A DNA stretch of 64,000 nucleotides from Gallaecimonas pentaromativorans (GTDB lineage: Bacteria > Pseudomonadota > Gammaproteobacteria > Enterobacterales > Gallaecimonadaceae), in assembly GCF_003751625.1 (NCBI RefSeq), contig NZ_RJUL01000008.1, positions 62,001 to 126,000 on the forward strand, given 5' to 3'. The first letter of the stretch is position 1, and the number at the start of each line of letters is the position of its first letter. The notes beneath the pieces are model-generated. The model worked only from the letters and a program-made list of their open reading frames with translations. It did not search any database and was not told where the DNA came from. Positions 19,512 to 32,957 of the stretch are shown here, piece after piece. Both the position numbers and the translations under genes were made by a program.

Positions 19512-21256
19512 AGGGGAAACTCCAGTTCAAAGGTGGTGGGCCAACCGAGGTCGGTGCGCAGCCTGACGCTGCCGCCGTGGGCCTTCATGATGCGCTGCAC
19601 TATGGCAAGGCCCAGGCCCGAGCCGCCGGGGCGTTTGGACACAAAGGGCCGGAACAGTTTGTCGGCAAGCTCGGCGGGGACCGGCGGGCCGTCGTTGTGG
19701 ATGAACACCCGGTTGCCCTCGGCCTCAAGGCAGATGTGCTGGGCAAAGGCGCGGGCGTTTTCCAAGAGGTTTACCAGCACCTGGGTCAGGCGGTGAGGGT
19801 CGGCGCTCAGCACCAGCGCCTGGGGCACCTTCAGCTCCACCCCGGCGGCCTGGGGCAGGCTTTGTACCAGCGCCAGCAAGGTCACCGGTTGTTTGTCGAC
19901 GGTCACGTTACCGCCGTAGGAGAGCAAATCCTGGATCAGGCGGTCGGCCCGGCTCAGTTGGTCCTGAATATGGCGGCGGGTTTTTTCTTCGGTGCGGGCC
20001 GAGGCCATGGCGATGATGTTAAGGGGGTTTCGAAGTTCGTGGGCCATGGCTGCCGACAGTTCCCCCAGCTCCACCAGATGCTGCTGGTCGAGGCGGCGTT
20101 TTTCTTCTTCGGCAAGGGCCAGGGTGCGCTCGAGGTTGTCGCAGGCGCTGGCCAGCAAGGAGGCAAACACTTCTACTTGCAGATGCTGGGCGGGCAGCAG
20201 CTCCTGGCCTCCCATCACCTCGGCCTGCCACATGGGGCCCTGGCGGTAGCAATAAATATGGGGGCCGGTGGCGCTTTGCTGGCTAACGCTGATGGCAAGG
20301 CCAAGGTCTTCTTGGAGCAAGGCCTCGGCGCCTTGCATCAGGCCCTGCCAGTCGCTGGTGGTGCCCAGTTGGTCGCGCCAGCGGCCCAGCAGCTGCTCGT
20401 CAAGACGGGCGCCGGGGTAAATAAGCTGGCGCACCCAACGGCTCAGCATGGGGTAGAGCAGGGCGCTGGCCCCTAAGGTCAGCAGCGAGTAAATCCACAG
20501 CAGCAAGCCCGAGCGGGTAAAGCCGAGGCTGGCGGCCAGCGCTGAGAGCACCCCTGCCACCAGCGCCAGGCCAAGGGCGATAAGGATGCGGCTGGCCCAG
20601 AGGTTGACCTCCAGCATCCGATAACGCAGCACCGCGAACACCAGCAGCAGCACGTAGCTGGGCAGCGCCAGCATCGAGTAAGGGAAGTAGTCGATACCCA
20701 GGGACGGAAACACAAAGCTCGACGCCAGCAGCAAGCCCCAGCCCCCCACCATAAAGATGGCGAGGATGGAGCGGCGCACCGTGCTTTTTTGCTCCCCCCA
20801 GGCTTTGAGCAGCACCCCGTGGGCGCAAATCCCCAAAAACACCGTCCAACCCAGGTTCAGCCAGCCCAGAGGATGCAGGTGGATAAAACCGCTAAAGGGC
20901 GGCCAGGGCTGAATGCTGGCGCCCCCCAGCAGGCTGCACAAAAAGATAAAGGTGCTGGTGCCGTAGCTTAGGCGTAGCAGCTGCTGCTTACGGGTCGGGG
21001 TGGTGGTGAGGTAACCCAGGGCAAAGTGCAGGAAGGTATTGGGCATGAAGGGGTTGGCCAGCAGCAGCGGCAGTGCCAGCAAGCTCGAATAGGGGCTTAG
21101 CAAATGGCCAAGGCACCACAGCCCCATCACGGTGACAAACCCGGCCAGGGGGCGCAGGTCGGTCTGGCGCCACAGCCACAAGGCAGTGGCCAGGCCGCTG
21201 AGCAGGGTGGCACCCATGGCCACTTCAAACACCAGCACCAGCTCGGGTGTAAACAT
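19508..21256 (-). CDS. Membrane sensor histidine kinase
   Basis: The 582-residue protein has about eight N-terminal membrane helices up to residue 275, with few loops. A linker resembling a GAF-like region follows, then a HisKA domain with the phosphoacceptor H406 in AMAHELRNPLNII. The ATPase domain is complete: N box LVNLLENARAFA, G1 FIHNDGPPVP and G2 GGSGLGLAIVQ. The start at 21256 was chosen over an upstream TTG/GTG option because GAGGG lies a reasonable distance before it and the first helix follows. A multi-helix sensor suggests a membrane or quinone-linked signal. It pairs with the sigma-54 regulator. Confidence 0.9.
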   Translation of the reverse strand: MFTPELVLVFEVAMGATLLSGLATALWLWRQTDLRPLAGFVTVMGLWCLGHLLSPYSSLLALPLLLANPFMPNTFLHFALGYLTTTPTRKQQLLRLSYGTSTFIFLCSLLGGASIQPWPPFSGFIHLHPLGWLNLGWTVFLGICAHGVLLKAWGEQKSTVRRSILAIFMVGGWGLLLASSFVFPSLGIDYFPYSMLALPSYVLLLVFAVLRYRMLEVNLWASRILIALGLALVAGVLSALAASLGFTRSGLLLWIYSLLTLGASALLYPMLSRWVRQLIYPGARLDEQLLGRWRDQLGTTSDWQGLMQGAEALLQEDLGLAISVSQQSATGPHIYCYRQGPMWQAEVMGGQELLPAQHLQVEVFASLLASACDNLERTLALAEEEKRRLDQQHLVELGELSAAMAHELRNPLNIIAMASARTEEKTRRHIQDQLSRADRLIQDLLSYGGNVTVDKQPVTLLALVQSLPQAAGVELKVPQALVLSADPHRLTQVLVNLLENARAFAQHICLEAEGNRVFIHNDGPPVPAELADKLFRPFVSKRPGGSGLGLAIVQRIMKAHGGSVRLRTDLGWPTTFELEFPL

Positions 21257-21281
21257 CGTTGACAGTTCCCTCGTTACTATC

Positions 21282-21296
21282 GTCAACATCGTTGAC
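21282..21296. promoter_or_regulatory. Palindromic candidate activator-binding site
   Basis: GTCAACATCGTTGAC is a perfect 6-3-6 inverted repeat. A further half site, ATCGTTGAC, is at 21255-21263. It lies about 55-70 bases upstream of the sigma-54 promoter, the usual distance for an NtrC-type enhancer, and directly upstream of the kinase gene. It is my candidate site for the response regulator; this is inference. Confidence 0.55.
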
Positions 21297-21323
21297 GAAT
21301 AGCCGGCAGCTTAGCCCCTGAAA

Positions 21324-21337
21324 TTGATATAAATCAA
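21324..21337. promoter_or_regulatory. FNR/Anr box
   Basis: TTGATATAAATCAA matches the FNR/Anr consensus TTGAT-N4-ATCAA at all ten conserved positions. Its centre is about 46 bases before the transcription start expected from the sigma-54 promoter. Low oxygen control of the bd-type oxidase operon would fit known biology. Confidence 0.8.
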
Positions 21338-21350
21338 GGGTTGGCGTAGT

Positions 21351-21365
21351 TGGCACGACCTTTGC
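21351..21365 (+). promoter_or_regulatory. Sigma-54 (-24/-12) promoter of the oxidase operon
   Basis: TGGCACG-N4-TTGC is present exactly (TGGCACGACCTTTGC), with the GG and GC doublets ten bases apart as RpoN requires. It ends 37 bases before the first small gene of the operon and is read on the plus strand. Confidence 0.8.
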
Positions 21366-21402
21366 GAAAAGTTGGCATGCAATCCTTAGCAAGGAGTAGA
21401 CC

Positions 21403-21495
21403 ATGAGCCAATTTTTTCCCGATCTATTGTTCGTTGTTGCATCCGTCGCCCTGGCGGCATCCCCTTGGTTGGTCAGTCGCTGGCTGCGGAGGTAA
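21403..21495 (+). CDS. 30-residue membrane mini-protein upstream of the bd oxidase
   Basis: This short frame starts with ATG preceded by AAGGAG seven bases upstream and encodes 30 residues with one hydrophobic helix (LLFVVASVALAA) ending in WLRR. Its last codons contain the GGAGG that serves cioA, which begins three bases after its stop codon, so translation of the two is likely coupled. It is placed before the oxidase genes, unlike CydX or CydY/DUF2474 proteins, which sit after cydB. It could be an extra small subunit or a leader peptide. I do not recognise a family. Confidence 0.65.
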   Translation: MSQFFPDLLFVVASVALAASPWLVSRWLRR

Positions 21496-21498
21496 CCC

Positions 21499-22893
21499 AT
21501 GGATGCCGCGCTGCTGTCGCGGATCCAGTTCGCCTGGACCGTGAGCTTTCATATTCTGTTCCCCACCATGACCATAGGTCTGGCGGTGCTGATCGCTACC
21601 TGGGAAGGGCTGTGGCTGAAAACCCGCAACCCCCGCTACCTGCAATTGGCCAAATTCTGGATCAAACCCTTTGCCATCACTTTTGGCTCCGGGGTGGTGA
21701 CCGGTATCGTGCTGTCTTACGAGTTCGGTACCAACTTCAGTGAATTTTCCCATCTGGTTGGCCCGGTGCTGGGCCCACTGATGACCTACGAGGTGTTGAC
21801 CGCCTTCTTCCTGGAAGCGGGCTTTTTGGGGGTAATGCTGTTTGGCTGGCAACGGGTCGGCGAGCGGCTGCACTTTTTTGCAACCCTGATTGTGGCCCTG
21901 GGCACCTTGCTGTCGGCGTTCTGGATCCTGGCCGCCAACTCCTGGATGCAAACCCCGGCGGGCTATGAATTCGTGAACGGCCAGTACGTGCCGGTGGACT
22001 GGTTCAAGGTGATCTTCAACCCCAGCTTCCCGCTGCGCCTGGTGCACATGCTGCTGGCCACCTTCCTTACCGCCAGCTTCCTGGTGGCGGGCATCAGCGC
22101 CTGGTACCTCCTGAAAGGTTACGACCGCGAGTTTGCCAAGCGCGGCTTGTCCATGACCTTATGGTTCATCCTGGTGCTGGCGCCTTTGCAGGCATTTGTC
22201 GGCGACGAGCACGGCCTGGTGGTCAAAGAACACCAACCGGCCAAGCTGGCGGCGATGGAAGGCATCTGGGACAAGGTCGAGAAAAGCCCTGGCCTGCGCC
22301 TTTTTGCCATTCCCGATGAAAAGGCCGAGACCAACCATCTGGAAGTGGAAGTGCCGTATCTCGCCTCCATCATCCTCACCCACAGCCTGGACGGCGAAGT
22401 AACCGGCCTCAAAGCCTTTGCGCCCAAAGACCGCCCTCCCGTTACCCCGGTTTTCTTCAGCTTTCGGGTGATGGTGGGCTTAGGTGTGCTGATGATACTG
22501 GTGGCGTTCTGGGCCAACTGGCGGCGCCGCGGCGGCAAGCTCTGGCAAGACAAATGGCTGCTGCGCCTGTTGGTGTGCATGACCCCGGCTGGCCTCATTG
22601 CCACCATCGCCGGCTGGTGGGTGGTGGAAATTGGCCGCCAACCCTGGTTGGTATACGGCCTGGTGCGCACCGAGCAAGTGGTGTCTAACCTGCCCGTCGA
22701 GCGGGTAGCGCTGACCCTGGCCCTGTTTGTGGTGACTTACCTGGTGTTGCTGGCGGCCTTCTTGCACTTCTACCGCAAGCTTATCCGCAAAGGCCCGCCG
22801 GATATGGCCAAGCTCGAAAGCCAACTGGTGGGCATGCAGGCCCCCGGCTATGCCCTGAACTGGGTACGTGAGCTCAAGAAGGAGGGCTTCTGA
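21499..22893 (+). CDS. cioA: Cytochrome bd-type quinol oxidase subunit I, cyanide-insensitive type
   Basis: The 464-residue membrane protein is subunit I of a bd-type oxidase, which oxidises quinol at the inner membrane and reduces oxygen to water without pumping protons. The haem-ligand histidine near the N-terminus is H18 in TVSFHILFPTMTIG, and the conserved GDEHG and QPAKLAAMEG segments are present. The loop after QPAKLAAMEG is short, which marks the CioA group (short Q-loop) rather than E. coli CydA. Expression is probably set by sigma-54, its two-component partner and FNR, whose sites lie upstream. The stop codon overlaps cioB (TGATG). Confidence 0.93.
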   Translation: MDAALLSRIQFAWTVSFHILFPTMTIGLAVLIATWEGLWLKTRNPRYLQLAKFWIKPFAITFGSGVVTGIVLSYEFGTNFSEFSHLVGPVLGPLMTYEVLTAFFLEAGFLGVMLFGWQRVGERLHFFATLIVALGTLLSAFWILAANSWMQTPAGYEFVNGQYVPVDWFKVIFNPSFPLRLVHMLLATFLTASFLVAGISAWYLLKGYDREFAKRGLSMTLWFILVLAPLQAFVGDEHGLVVKEHQPAKLAAMEGIWDKVEKSPGLRLFAIPDEKAETNHLEVEVPYLASIILTHSLDGEVTGLKAFAPKDRPPVTPVFFSFRVMVGLGVLMILVAFWANWRRRGGKLWQDKWLLRLLVCMTPAGLIATIAGWWVVEIGRQPWLVYGLVRTEQVVSNLPVERVALTLALFVVTYLVLLAAFLHFYRKLIRKGPPDMAKLESQLVGMQAPGYALNWVRELKKEGF

Positions 22894-23846
22894 TGGAACT
22901 CTTTTATTTCCTGCTGCTGGGTTTTGCCATTCTGATGTACGTGGTGCTGGACGGCTTTGATCTGGGCCTGGGTATCCTCTACCCGGCCCTGCACGAGCAG
23001 CACGACCGCGACATGATGATGCGCTCTGTCTCCCACGTCTGGGACGGCAACGAAACCTGGCTGGTGTTTGGCGGCGTGATTTTGATGGGCGCCTTCCCGG
23101 CGGCCTACGCCACCTTGCTGCCCACCTTGTATTTGCCCATCTGCCTGATGCTGGTGGCGCTGATTTTCCGGGGCATCGCCTTTGAATACCGCTTCAAGGC
23201 CCACAGCTCGCGCCAATGGTGGGACTTGGCCTTTGGCCTGGGCTCTTCGGTAGCCGCGTTCTGCCAGGGCCTGATGCTGGGCAGCCTGGTGCAGTCCGGC
23301 GGCGAAGTGCTGCTAAGCCCCTTTAGCGTGCTGACCGCCTTTGCGGTGATGGCAGGTTATGCCCTGCTGGGCGCCACCTACCTAGTGGTAAAAACCTCAG
23401 GGGAGCTGCAAAGCAAGGCCAAGGCCCTGGTCAAGCCGCTGCTGGCGGCGGTGGTGCTGGCCATGCTGGCGGTGAGCCTGTGGAATTTTGCGGCGGTGCC
23501 GTCGGTACACAGCCGCTGGCTGGAGAACATCGGCTGGCTGTGGCCCATTCCCTTTATTACCGCAGTGCTGGCCTTTGCGCTTTTAAAAAGCCTCAAGCAT
23601 TCGGAAGTGGCGCCTTTTTTCTGTGCCGTGGCGCTCTTTGTGATGGGCTTTATCGGCCTGGTGGTGGGCTTGTTCCCAGAACTGGTGCCGGGGCGGTTGA
23701 ATCTGTTTGAGGCGGCGGCCCCTGCCCAGAGCCTCAAGTTCATGCTGCCCGGAGTGCTTATCTTCGTGCCGCTCATTCTGGCTTACACCTTCTGGGGCTA
23801 TAGGATCTTTCGCGGCAAAGTGCATGACTTCGAGGAGGGTTACTGA
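22893..23846 (+). CDS. cioB: Cytochrome bd-type quinol oxidase subunit II
   Basis: The 317-residue protein is subunit II of the oxidase and has about eight membrane helices. It starts with the typical LLGFAILMYVVLDGFDLGLGIL segment and the WDGNETWLV motif of CydB/CioB proteins, at about residue 50. It overlaps cioA by one base and the following mini-gene by one base. Subunit II stabilises haem binding in subunit I. The length is that of the short CioB form (about 335) rather than E. coli CydB (379). Confidence 0.93.
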   Translation: MELFYFLLLGFAILMYVVLDGFDLGLGILYPALHEQHDRDMMMRSVSHVWDGNETWLVFGGVILMGAFPAAYATLLPTLYLPICLMLVALIFRGIAFEYRFKAHSSRQWWDLAFGLGSSVAAFCQGLMLGSLVQSGGEVLLSPFSVLTAFAVMAGYALLGATYLVVKTSGELQSKAKALVKPLLAAVVLAMLAVSLWNFAAVPSVHSRWLENIGWLWPIPFITAVLAFALLKSLKHSEVAPFFCAVALFVMGFIGLVVGLFPELVPGRLNLFEAAAPAQSLKFMLPGVLIFVPLILAYTFWGYRIFRGKVHDFEEGY

Positions 23847-23944
23847 TGCTCAAGCAAAAATGGTTTTGGTTTGTCGGCCTTTACTTTGGCAGCGTCGTGG
23901 CGCTGTCGGTTGTGGCCTACGGCCTTCGCTGGTTGCTCAGCTGA
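23846..23944 (+). CDS. DUF2474-type small oxidase-associated protein
   Basis: A 32-residue protein begins at the A of the cioB stop codon (TGATG), with GAGGAGGG upstream. It is a single hydrophobic helix with an aromatic N-terminus (KQKWFWFVGLYFGSV) and a basic residue near the C-terminus (LRWLLS). This matches the small DUF2474 proteins encoded after cioB in many proteobacteria, which are thought to play the part CydX plays in E. coli. Its size hides it from most gene finders. Confidence 0.75.
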   Translation: MLKQKWFWFVGLYFGSVVALSVVAYGLRWLLS

Positions 23945-24053
23945 TGTCTGGACAGCTCTAAAAATCCAGACTGTACGCACGATGTTTTAGATGGGTCAGG
24001 GCGCTTAATCATCAGCACTCTTTGCGTGTGAATTCGTCCCGCAGATGATGCTC

Positions 24054-24144
24054 GAAGTGGGGGAGACCCCACTTCCTCGTGACTTTAGTCTTACGGCGGT
24101 TTTCGGCATGTTGTCCTTCTTGAGCCGAAGCCGCCGTTTTTTTT
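24054..24144 (+). terminator. Terminator hairpins after the cio operon
   Basis: AAGTGGGG-GAG-ACCCCACTT (24054-24073 region) forms one compact hairpin. About 20 bases later ACGGCGG and CCGCCGT (24093-24136) close a longer imperfect stem with TTCGGC/GCCGAA inside, followed by eight T residues. The second is a good intrinsic terminator for the cio transcript. The first has no T run and may be a structured part of the 3' end. Confidence 0.7.
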
Positions 24145-24161
24145 GCCTGTTTTTTACCCAC

Positions 24162-24187
24162 AAAAAACCCGCCGTGAAGCGGGTTGT
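24162..24187 (-). terminator. Terminator of the SOD-like gene
   Basis: On the minus strand ACCCGC and GCGGGT pair around a six-base loop and are followed by TTTTTTG. It lies 19 bases after the stop of the SOD-like gene. Confidence 0.7.
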
Positions 24188-24205
24188 CATTGGCGTTATC
24201 GCCGC

Positions 24206-24664
24206 TTATTTCAAGATGCCACAGCCGATACGGGCGCCGTCAGGGCCGTGAACCACGATGGCGTGGTCTTTGTTGTCCTTGTAGCCGAGGTCCGATACCA
24301 CGGTGAAGGAGCCGATGGCTTCACCCTTGCTGTCGGCAGACCACAGCCCGCTCTTCCAGTAATCACCGGCGGTGGTGGGGGAGAAGTAGTGGCCGCCTAC
24401 TTGCTCGGCGTCGTCACAGGTTTTACCCACGTGAATATGCAAGCCGCCGTTGGTCACAGGGCCCAGGCCTTTGAGGTCGTAATGCACCAGGGTGCGGCCG
24501 TCGTGGAAACTCACTTTTACCTTGCCGGTAACGGTCTGGCTGGTGCCAGGGTAGGCGCCCACTTTGGCGCTAAGGGTGGCAGCCTGGGCGCTGACGGAGA
24601 GGCTACCCAGCAGCAGAGCGGCACCGAGAACAGAAAGGGACTTTTTGGAAGAGAAAGAAATCAT
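24206..24664 (-). CDS. Cu/Zn superoxide dismutase-like periplasmic protein, zinc site apparently lost
   Basis: The 152-residue protein has a signal peptide (to about residue 29, SVSAQAA) and the Cu/Zn-SOD fold. Copper-ligand positions are present: H76 and H78 in GGLHIHVG, H92 in VGGHYF and H139 in IVVHGPDGARIGCG. The disulphide cysteines C83 and C148 are also in place. The zinc-site part, normally H-x(7-8)-H followed by an HxGDLP-like segment with Asp, is replaced by FSPTTAGDYWKSGLWSADSKG and shows no further histidine. It may be a copper-only SOD-like enzyme or a copper-binding relative without dismutase activity. Family call is good, activity is uncertain. Confidence 0.8.
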   Translation of the reverse strand: MISFSSKKSLSVLGAALLLGSLSVSAQAATLSAKVGAYPGTSQTVTGKVKVSFHDGRTLVHYDLKGLGPVTNGGLHIHVGKTCDDAEQVGGHYFSPTTAGDYWKSGLWSADSKGEAIGSFTVVSDLGYKDNKDHAIVVHGPDGARIGCGILK

Positions 24665-25086
24665 GTCAGGAACCTTCAGATGTGATTGTGAAAAAGCTTT
24701 TGATTCAACAGGTTAACCATTTGTATGGCCCGTTGGCGCCGCGCAAAAGGAGTGGCCTATATCGGCGTTAAGGCAGCTAGGGGCGCCCGGTACTTAATCG
24801 CGAAAAGCCTTAACGAAATATGATTTTGCCATTTCAATTCAGCCTGTCGACAGCTGGCTGTTACTTTTCATACCGCTTTTCCTGCTTTCTATCCTTTTGA
24901 TAACGCTGTTGTTATTAACGTCCTACATTTTCAGTCTGGGTTATTTTCCAAAAAAGTACCTGCGATTAACTAAATGAACGATATTCGGACTATCCGATTA
25001 ACTGCCGTTAAGTTTGACTGTTTTATTGAATTAGTTAGGGTGCTAGCATTGATGAACAGGATAAAAAAGCGTCAAGGAGCAATGTT
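24665..25086. other. Intergenic region upstream of acnA
   Basis: I see no gene in these 422 bases. They are AT-richer than their surroundings and must hold the divergent promoters of the SOD-like gene and acnA. CGATTAACT occurs twice in direct orientation (24963-24971 and 24995-25003), 32 bases apart, which is three helical turns and a possible regulator site. CTGTCGACAG near 24844 is a ten-base palindrome. No clear sigma-70 promoter stands out. Confidence 0.4.
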
Positions 25087-27750
<2,664 letters not shown>

Positions 27751-27761
27751 GTGCCGCTAGT

Positions 27762-27796
27762 AAAAAAAGGCCCCGCTTTTTAGCGGGGCTTTTTTA
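27762..27796 (+). terminator. Rho-independent terminator of acnA
   Basis: GGCCCCGC and GCGGGGCT (with flanking A and T runs) form a strong stem around TTTTTA, twelve bases after the acnA stop. Confidence 0.85.
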
Positions 27797-27879
27797 TTGA
27801 TAAACAAGCGTTATTTTAGTCTGGTCATGCGCTGACACTGATCTAGACTGGGAAAGACGGCACACAGCAAGGAGAGCCA

Positions 27880-28050
27880 ATGAAAGGGATCATCGGTCTT
27901 ATTATTCTCATCGCCGATATCTACGCCATAGTGCAGGTGCTAAAGAGTGGCGCCAAACCGGTCGAGAAATTACTGTGGGTCTTGTTGATACTGGTGTTGC
28001 CATTGATTGGACTCATCATCTGGTTTTTTGCTGGCCCCGGCCGCAAGTAA
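27880..28050 (+). CDS. Small membrane protein, PLDc_N-like
   Basis: A 56-residue protein starts at ATG with AAGGAG eight bases upstream. It contains two hydrophobic segments, IIGLIILIADIYAIVQVL and LLWVLLILVLPLIGLIIWFF, separated by a short hydrophilic turn (KSGAKPVEK). The second segment ends in the W-F-GP pattern. This is the pattern of the phospholipase D N-terminal-like (PLDc_N) mini-proteins, which have no assigned function. It is 24 bases upstream of the next small gene and probably shares its transcript. It is too short for most gene finders. Confidence 0.65.
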   Translation: MKGIIGLIILIADIYAIVQVLKSGAKPVEKLLWVLLILVLPLIGLIIWFFAGPGRK

Positions 28051-28074
28051 CCACACCGACACAAGGACGTCATC

Positions 28075-28416
28075 ATGCTCAGGGATATCTTCCAATCCAT
28101 GCGCGCCCGTCGCCTGTTACGGGCTACCCCACAACTGCTGGTTAAGCAGTTTTCTTCCTTGCCAAGCTACACCCCCGCCCAGGTGGACTGGGCGCTGAAA
28201 AAGTCCTTAGGCAAGCTACCCAACCACCGTTATCTCGCCTACGCCCTGTTCTGCGATAAGCGTGATTTCATGCAGATCACCGGCGAGTCCAGCCACACCT
28301 GGGACAGCTGCCGCCGCCAGCTCGGCCGCGCCCTCTTTGCCGGCCGTACCGACTTTACGGTGCGCGAAGTGCTGCACCTGGCCGAGCAGGAAGCCGAGTT
28401 CGAGTCCAGCCACTAA
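28075..28416 (+). CDS. Conserved hypothetical protein, 113 residues
   Basis: I do not recognise this protein by function. It is soluble, basic and mostly helical, with 113 residues. Its notable parts are SLPSYTPAQVDWALKKSLG and HRYLAYALFCDKRDF (both read as separate stretches), followed by SHTWDSCRRQLGRALF and an acidic C-terminus. Similar proteins occur as conserved hypotheticals in marine gammaproteobacteria as far as I recall. The GC content matches the host, the frame is intact and a terminator follows, so it is very probably a real gene. Confidence 0.7.
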   Translation: MLRDIFQSMRARRLLRATPQLLVKQFSSLPSYTPAQVDWALKKSLGKLPNHRYLAYALFCDKRDFMQITGESSHTWDSCRRQLGRALFAGRTDFTVREVLHLAEQEAEFESSH

Positions 28417-28436
28417 GCTGCTGATCACAATGAGAT

Positions 28437-28460
28437 AAAAGCGCCCCTCGGGGCGCTTTT
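28437..28460 (+). terminator. Rho-independent terminator
   Basis: AAAAGCGCCCC and GGGGCGCTTTT pair across a TC turn, 20 bases after the small hypothetical gene. Confidence 0.8.
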
Positions 28461-28546
28461 GCGATCCAAGGCTTTACCCGTGGCGCTGCTACACTTTGGC
28501 AACATGCCAGATGCAGTAGGTTTGCCCGTGGGGGAGCGGGCATCGG

Positions 28547-29668
28547 ATGCTGAGAAAATTCCTGTGGTCGGGTTTGGGGCTGGTGCTGGCGCTGCTGGTG
28601 GCGGCAATGCTGGTGCTGATAAAAAGCAGCCAATTTCAAGCCATGGCAGCGGCTGGCGCCCAGATGCAGATGCCGCCCCAGAAGGTCAATGTGGCCGAGG
28701 TGCAGCAAAGCCAGTGGCGTAACCGGCTGCCGGCGGTGGGCACAGTGGTGGCCATGCAGGGAGCGCAGCTGAGGGTAGAGGCCGAAGGGCGGGTCAAAAC
28801 CATCGCTTTTACCGCTGGCGCCGAAGTGGCTAGCGGGGCGCCGCTTTTATACCTGGACGACGAAGTAGAACAAGCCCAGCTGAAAGAGGCCCAGGCCGCC
28901 GCCGCCCTGGCGCTGTTGACCGAAAAACGGGCCCGCGAGCTTATCACCAGCCACAACATCTCCCAGGGGGAGCTGGACCAAGCCCGGGCCACGGTGCAGC
29001 AAACCCAGGCCCAGGTGGCTTACATTCAGGCCCTTATCGACAAGAAAATCCTGCGCGCCCCCTTTGCCGGGCGCCTGGGTATTCGCCAGGTGAGCCTGGG
29101 GCAGTTTCTCGACAAGGGCAGCAACGTGGTGTCGTTGCAGTCTTTGGACCCTATCTATGTGGAATTCTCCCTGCCTCAGCGCTACCTGGCGCTGCTGGCC
29201 GATGGCCTGGCGGTAACCGCCGATATTGACGCCTTCGGCGGCCAGCAGCTCACCGGCAAGGTGAGTGCCCTCAACCCTGACTTGGACCCTGCCACCCGCA
29301 ACCTGCGGGTGCAGGCCACCTTTGCCAACCCAGAGGGCCAGCTGCGCCCCGGCATGTACGTGACGGTGAGCCTGGCGGAAGCGCAAAGTCGAACCGTGCT
29401 GCTGATCCCCATCACCGCCGTGCAGCCGGGGGCATACGGCGATTCGGTGTTTGTGGTGGAAAAGGCCGGCGACCAGCTCAGCCTTCGCCAGCAGCCGGTG
29501 GAACTGGGTGAGCAGCGAGGGGATTTTGTGGTGGTGCAAAAGGGCCTTGAAGCCGGCCAGCAAGTGGTGAGCACCGGGGTGTTCAAGCTGTTCCCGGGGA
29601 TGGCGGTGGAGGTGGACAACAGCCTTGCTCCGCACTTCCAGCTTGATCCCAAGCCCGACAACACCTGA
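28547..29668 (+). CDS. RND efflux periplasmic adaptor subunit
   Basis: The 373-residue protein is a membrane-fusion (HlyD_D23/MexH-like) subunit of a tripartite RND pump. It has an N-terminal anchor helix (LLVAAMLVLIKS), a lipoyl half with TIAFTAGAEVASGAPLLYLD, a helical hairpin from about residue 105 to 160 and then the second lipoyl half RAPFAGRLGIRQVSLGQFLDKG. Beta-barrel and membrane-proximal domains follow (RPGMYVTV). The permease gene begins eight bases after its stop codon. No outer-membrane factor gene is linked, so a TolC made elsewhere must complete the pump. Confidence 0.92.
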   Translation: MLRKFLWSGLGLVLALLVAAMLVLIKSSQFQAMAAAGAQMQMPPQKVNVAEVQQSQWRNRLPAVGTVVAMQGAQLRVEAEGRVKTIAFTAGAEVASGAPLLYLDDEVEQAQLKEAQAAAALALLTEKRARELITSHNISQGELDQARATVQQTQAQVAYIQALIDKKILRAPFAGRLGIRQVSLGQFLDKGSNVVSLQSLDPIYVEFSLPQRYLALLADGLAVTADIDAFGGQQLTGKVSALNPDLDPATRNLRVQATFANPEGQLRPGMYVTVSLAEAQSRTVLLIPITAVQPGAYGDSVFVVEKAGDQLSLRQQPVELGEQRGDFVVVQKGLEAGQQVVSTGVFKLFPGMAVEVDNSLAPHFQLDPKPDNT

Positions 29669-29676
29669 GCGCCGCC

Positions 29677-32814
<3,138 letters not shown>

Positions 32815-32929
32815 GTCCGCTCTGAGCTGACCTGAGTCGCCTAGGGGTTGTCATTGAGTCCCGCTTCTTAGCAAACACCTTGTAAGGGGTTGGTTACTTT
32901 AGATGCCGGGACTCGCCCCGGCGGGCGAC

Positions 32930-32957
32930 CTACTTTCTTGCTTGTCCAAGAAAGTAG
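32930..32957. repeat. Perfect hairpin inside the repeat
   Basis: CTACTTTCTTG and CAAGAAAGTAG are perfect 11-base inverted copies around a six-base loop. This is the most conserved part of the repeat and may be its folding or recognition unit. Confidence 0.75.
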
